Source of the DNA: Flagellimonas meridianipacifica
GTDB taxonomy: Bacteria; Bacteroidota; Bacteroidia; Flavobacteriales; Flavobacteriaceae
DNA length: 64,000 nt
Reading direction: 5' to 3'
NCBI RefSeq assembly: GCF_003001695.1
Contig: NZ_PVYX01000001.1
Location: 1,922,001-1,986,000 of the forward strand
The notes below the pieces were generated by a model. It saw nothing but the letters and a program-made list of their open reading frames with translations. It ran no database searches and was not told the origin of the DNA. The stretch's first letter is position 1; each line of letters opens with the position of its first letter. The translations under genes and the position numbers were made by a program. Positions 61,707-64,000 of the stretch are shown piece after piece.

Positions 61707-62768
61707 ATGATAAAAACTGATATACTTATAATTGGAGCGGGACCAACAGGATTGTTTACTGTTTTTGAGGCCGGGCTTCTTAAATTAAAGTGCCACTTGA
61801 TTGATGCATTGCCACAACCAGGAGGACAATGTTCCGAAATCTACCCAAAGAAACCAATTTATGATATTCCTGCATATCCGGAAATTTTGGCTGGAGATTT
61901 AGTGGATAGGCTTATGGAACAAATTAAGCCTTTTGAGCCAGGTTTCACTTTGGGAGAACGTGCTCAAATATTAGACAAGCAAGAAGATGGCTCCTTTGTT
62001 GTGACAACGAACAAAGGAACACGGCACCATGCCCCTGTCGTAGTGATAGCAGGAGGCTTGGGTTCATTTGAACCTAGAAAACCACAAATTGAAAATATTG
62101 CCGATTACGAAGACAATGGGGTGGCTTATATGATTAAGGACCCCGAAGTGTACCGCGACAAGAAAGTTGTGATTGCCGGCGGAGGGGATTCTGCGTTGGA
62201 TTGGGCCATTTACTTGGCAGATGTAGCCGCAGAAGTGTCTTTGGTACACCGAAGAAACGAGTTTCGAGGTGCCTTGGATTCTGTTGAAAAGGCGTCGGAA
62301 TTGGCCAAATTGGGTAAAATCCAATTGTTTACCGAAGCTGAAGTGAAAGCTTTGCATGGTGAAAACGAACTAAAATCAGTAGTGATTAAACACAAAGATG
62401 ATTCCAAGGGGGAAACTTATGTTGAAACCGATTTTTTTATACCCCTATTTGGTCTTTCCCCAAAATTGGGTCCTATCGGTGATTGGGGATTGGAAATTGA
62501 AAAAAATGCGATTAAAGTCAATAATGCCAAGGACTACCAAACCAACGTACCGGGAGTTTTTGCCATTGGAGATGTAAATACGTATGAGGGAAAGTTAAAG
62601 TTGATACTTTCTGGTTTCCATGAAGCCGCAGTAATGTGTCAATATGCCTATCAACTCATTAATCCAGGGAAGAGATTTGTTATGAAGTATACCACCGTTG
62701 GCGGTGTTGAAGGATTTGACGGAACCAAAAAAGAAGCAAAAAAAGAAGTTGTGCAAAGTATTTTGTAA
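61707..62768 (+). CDS. ferredoxin-NADP+ reductase (thioredoxin-reductase-like, type 2)
   Basis: A 353-residue FAD/NAD(P) oxidoreductase. The FAD motif IIGAGPTGLFTVFEAG is at residue 6, GGQCSEIYPKKPIYDIPAYP (20 residues) near residue 41, the NADPH site VIAGGGDSALDWAIYL near residue 154 with VHRRNEFRG, and FAIGDVNTYEGKLKLI near residue 286. The CxxC pair of true thioredoxin reductases is absent, so it matches YumC/CtFNR-type FNR. It would feed electrons from NADPH, via ferredoxin, to the sulfite reductase two genes upstream. A terminator ends this operon. Confidence 0.93.
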   Translation: MIKTDILIIGAGPTGLFTVFEAGLLKLKCHLIDALPQPGGQCSEIYPKKPIYDIPAYPEILAGDLVDRLMEQIKPFEPGFTLGERAQILDKQEDGSFVVTTNKGTRHHAPVVVIAGGLGSFEPRKPQIENIADYEDNGVAYMIKDPEVYRDKKVVIAGGGDSALDWAIYLADVAAEVSLVHRRNEFRGALDSVEKASELAKLGKIQLFTEAEVKALHGENELKSVVIKHKDDSKGETYVETDFFIPLFGLSPKLGPIGDWGLEIEKNAIKVNNAKDYQTNVPGVFAIGDVNTYEGKLKLILSGFHEAAVMCQYAYQLINPGKRFVMKYTTVGGVEGFDGTKKEAKKEVVQSIL

Positions 62769-62795
62769 CGATGAAAATTATTTGTTTTAGCTATG

Positions 62796-62820
62796 AGCCT
62801 CCCAAAATTTGGGAGGCTTT
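62796..62820 (+). terminator. Rho-independent terminator of the cysH operon
   Basis: A perfect stem AGCCTCCCAAA with TTTGGGAGGCT separated by a single A, followed by a TTTCGATTTT stretch. Confidence 0.85.
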
Positions 62821-62898
62821 CGATTTTGGGGGTAATTCATTTGCTTTTGAAAACTCTGTACCTTTACTTTGCAGCTTAGTTCATGTATAAATTGAAAT

Positions 62899-63027
62899 GT
62901 TATCAAGAAAGGTGGAGGGAATAGACCCTTAGAAACCTTAGCAACCCTCGTCTTCGAGAAGGTGCTACGTTCTATTTCGCTTATGCGGAAAAAGATGACC
63001 ATAAGAAAGCACTCTTTCCATTTTTTT
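62899..63027 (+). promoter_or_regulatory. SAM-I (S-box) riboswitch with terminator upstream of metH
   Basis: P1 is GTTATC (62899-62904) with GATGAC (62994-62999, one G-U). The core repeats the motifs of the metY leader (GGTGGAGGGA, GACCCTTAGAAACC, AGCAACCC, AAGGTGCTA). After P1 a hairpin GAAAG-CACT-CTTTC (63005-63018) is followed by seven T (63021-63027), a terminator. GGAAAAAG (62987-62994) can instead pair with CTCTTTCC (63012-63019), which would break P1 and the terminator: an antiterminator. So high SAM should stop metH transcription. Gap 62769-63068 contains only the cysH-operon terminator and this leader. Confidence 0.92.
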
Positions 63028-63068
63028 GATAGCATCTAAACACGTCATAGTAATGACAAAAAGATTTT

Positions 63069-64000
63069 ATGTCTAGAATTGAAGAAATATTAAAAGAACG
63101 AATATTGGTTTTGGATGGTGCCATGGGTACCATGTTGCAACGATATAAGTTTGAAGAAGAAGATTTTCGTGGAGAACGATTTAAGGATTGGGAACACCCA
63201 TTAAAAGGGAATAACGATTTACTGTCTTTGACTCAACCGGAAGCAATCGCAGAAGTACACCGCAAGTACTTTGCCGCTGGAGCGGACATTGTAGAAACCA
63301 ATACTTTTTCTGGCACTACTGTGGCCATGGCGGATTACCATATGGAGGATTTGGTGTATGAACTGAATTACGAGTCGGCGCGTATTGCCAAAGAGGTTGC
63401 AAATGAATTTACGGAGCAGGAACCGCATAAGCCCCGTTTTGTAGCAGGAAGTATGGGGCCAACGAACAAAACGGCAAGTATGTCTCCAGATGTCAATGAC
63501 CCAGGTTTTCGAGCAATTTCATTTGATGAACTCCGAATTGCGTATAAGCAACAAGCTGAAGCATTAATGGATGGAGGTGCCGATATTCTTCTAGTAGAAA
63601 CCATTTTTGATACCTTAAATGCCAAGGCTGCGCTTTTTGCCATAGAAGAAGTTAAAGACGAACGTGGGATAGAAATTCCTGTTATGGTAAGTGGTACCAT
63701 TACCGATGCTTCAGGGAGAACGCTTTCTGGACAAACAGCTCAAGCTTTCTTAATATCCATTTCCCATATTCCCATTCTTTCTGTGGGATTCAATTGTGCT
63801 TTGGGAGCAAAACAGTTGGTACCCCATTTAGAGGTAATTTCTGCTAAATCGGACTTTGCCGTTTCGGCACATCCAAATGCTGGACTTCCCAACGCTTTTG
63901 GAGAATATGACGAGACTCCAGAACAAATGCGCAATCAAATTGAAGAGTATTTGGAAAAAGGATTGGTCAACATTGTTGGAGGATGTTGCGGCACAACTCC
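63069..64000 (+). CDS. metH: methionine synthase, N-terminal homocysteine S-methyltransferase part (cut by window)
   Basis: The frame runs from the ATG at 63069 to the window end without a stop, 310 residues. It is the homocysteine methyltransferase domain: [19 protein letters not shown] near residue 12, [15 protein letters not shown] near residue 78, [19 protein letters not shown] near residue 131, and zinc ligands in VGFNCALGA near residue 240 and GGCCGTT at the last residues. Many flavobacteria split MetH into this module and a second gene for the folate/B12/activation modules; whether that is so here cannot be seen. SAM-I control precedes it. Confidence 0.93.
   Translation, partial: MSRIEEILKERILVLDGAMGTMLQRYKFEEEDFRGERFKDWEHPLKGNNDLLSLTQPEAIAEVHRKYFAAGADIVETNTFSGTTVAMADYHMEDLVYELNYESARIAKEVANEFTEQEPHKPRFVAGSMGPTNKTASMSPDVNDPGFRAISFDELRIAYKQQAEALMDGGADILLVETIFDTLNAKAALFAIEEVKDERGIEIPVMVSGTITDASGRTLSGQTAQAFLISISHIPILSVGFNCALGAKQLVPHLEVISAKSDFAVSAHPNAGLPNAFGEYDETPEQMRNQIEEYLEKGLVNIVGGCCGTT

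Noticed and set aside
1-64000. tRNA or rRNA genes
   Set aside because: No cloverleaf-like conserved TTCGAAT/GTTCGA segments or rRNA sequences were recognised in the short intergenic spaces.

Overview
The window is chromosomal DNA of a Bacteroidota bacterium, almost certainly a marine-type Flavobacteriaceae; I would guess near Muricauda/Allomuricauda or Zobellia, but genus is inference only. Signs are the low-GC coding sequence, few Shine-Dalgarno sites, TAnnTTTG-type promoter elements, a T9SS-associated PorG gene beside bamA and two Skp genes, GLPGLI and DUF5686 proteins, SusC-like plug domains, and the flavobacterial repeat lipoprotein. I saw no tRNA, rRNA, CRISPR array or insertion sequence.

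Layout. 1-4.5 kb: a partial SGNH lipoprotein, an alpha/beta hydrolase, pdxJ, a CBS protein and nadK. 4.6-10.2 kb: the envelope operon porG-uppS-bamA-skp-skp, ending in a terminator. 10.2-13.5 kb: murI, folA, a 2TM protein, a class V aminotransferase and a small CBM48 protein. 13.5-18.2 kb (minus strand): a response regulator and histidine kinase followed by egtB-egtD-DUF427 (ergothioneine). 18.4-25.3 kb: a lipoprotein of four exact 330-bp repeats, then two tandem secreted MG2-plus-plug proteins without a barrel. 25.3-33.5 kb (minus strand): cyclase, CPBP protease, LytTR regulator, thyA, nucleoside transporter, bifunctional nuclease and etfBA. 33.7-40.4 kb: pyruvate dehydrogenase E1 beta, a DUF5686 protein, and soluble and membrane pyrophosphatases. 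40.5-47.9 kb: TonB, a deoxynucleoside kinase, a second two-component system, a GLPGLI protein and an outer-membrane barrel protein. 48-64 kb: a sulfur and methionine supercluster.

The sulfur cluster is the most striking part. It runs metK, a CocE-type hydrolase, metY, a three-domain MetX-aspartokinase-homoserine dehydrogenase fusion, metZ, an Rrf2 regulator, cysH, a sulfite reductase with a HEPN tail, cobA, a ferredoxin-NADP reductase and metH (cut by the window end). These genes cover PAPS or APS to sulfide, aspartate to acylhomoserine, homocysteine, methionine and SAM. asd and cysDN are not in the window. SAM feedback appears to act through three leader RNAs of two classes: a SAM-II-like pseudoknot before metK, and SAM-I (S-box) riboswitches before metY and metH. 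The metK leader also has a 12-bp perfect helix that would compete with the aptamer. The metH leader has a readable terminator/antiterminator arrangement.

Other regulatory structure: a 28-bp perfect palindrome between etfB and pdhB, with a shorter copy of its core upstream of the SGNH lipoprotein, suggests one regulator for lipid and acyl-CoA genes. Three GTTAAC sites exactly 10 bp apart lie between a histidine kinase and the divergent GLPGLI/barrel genes.
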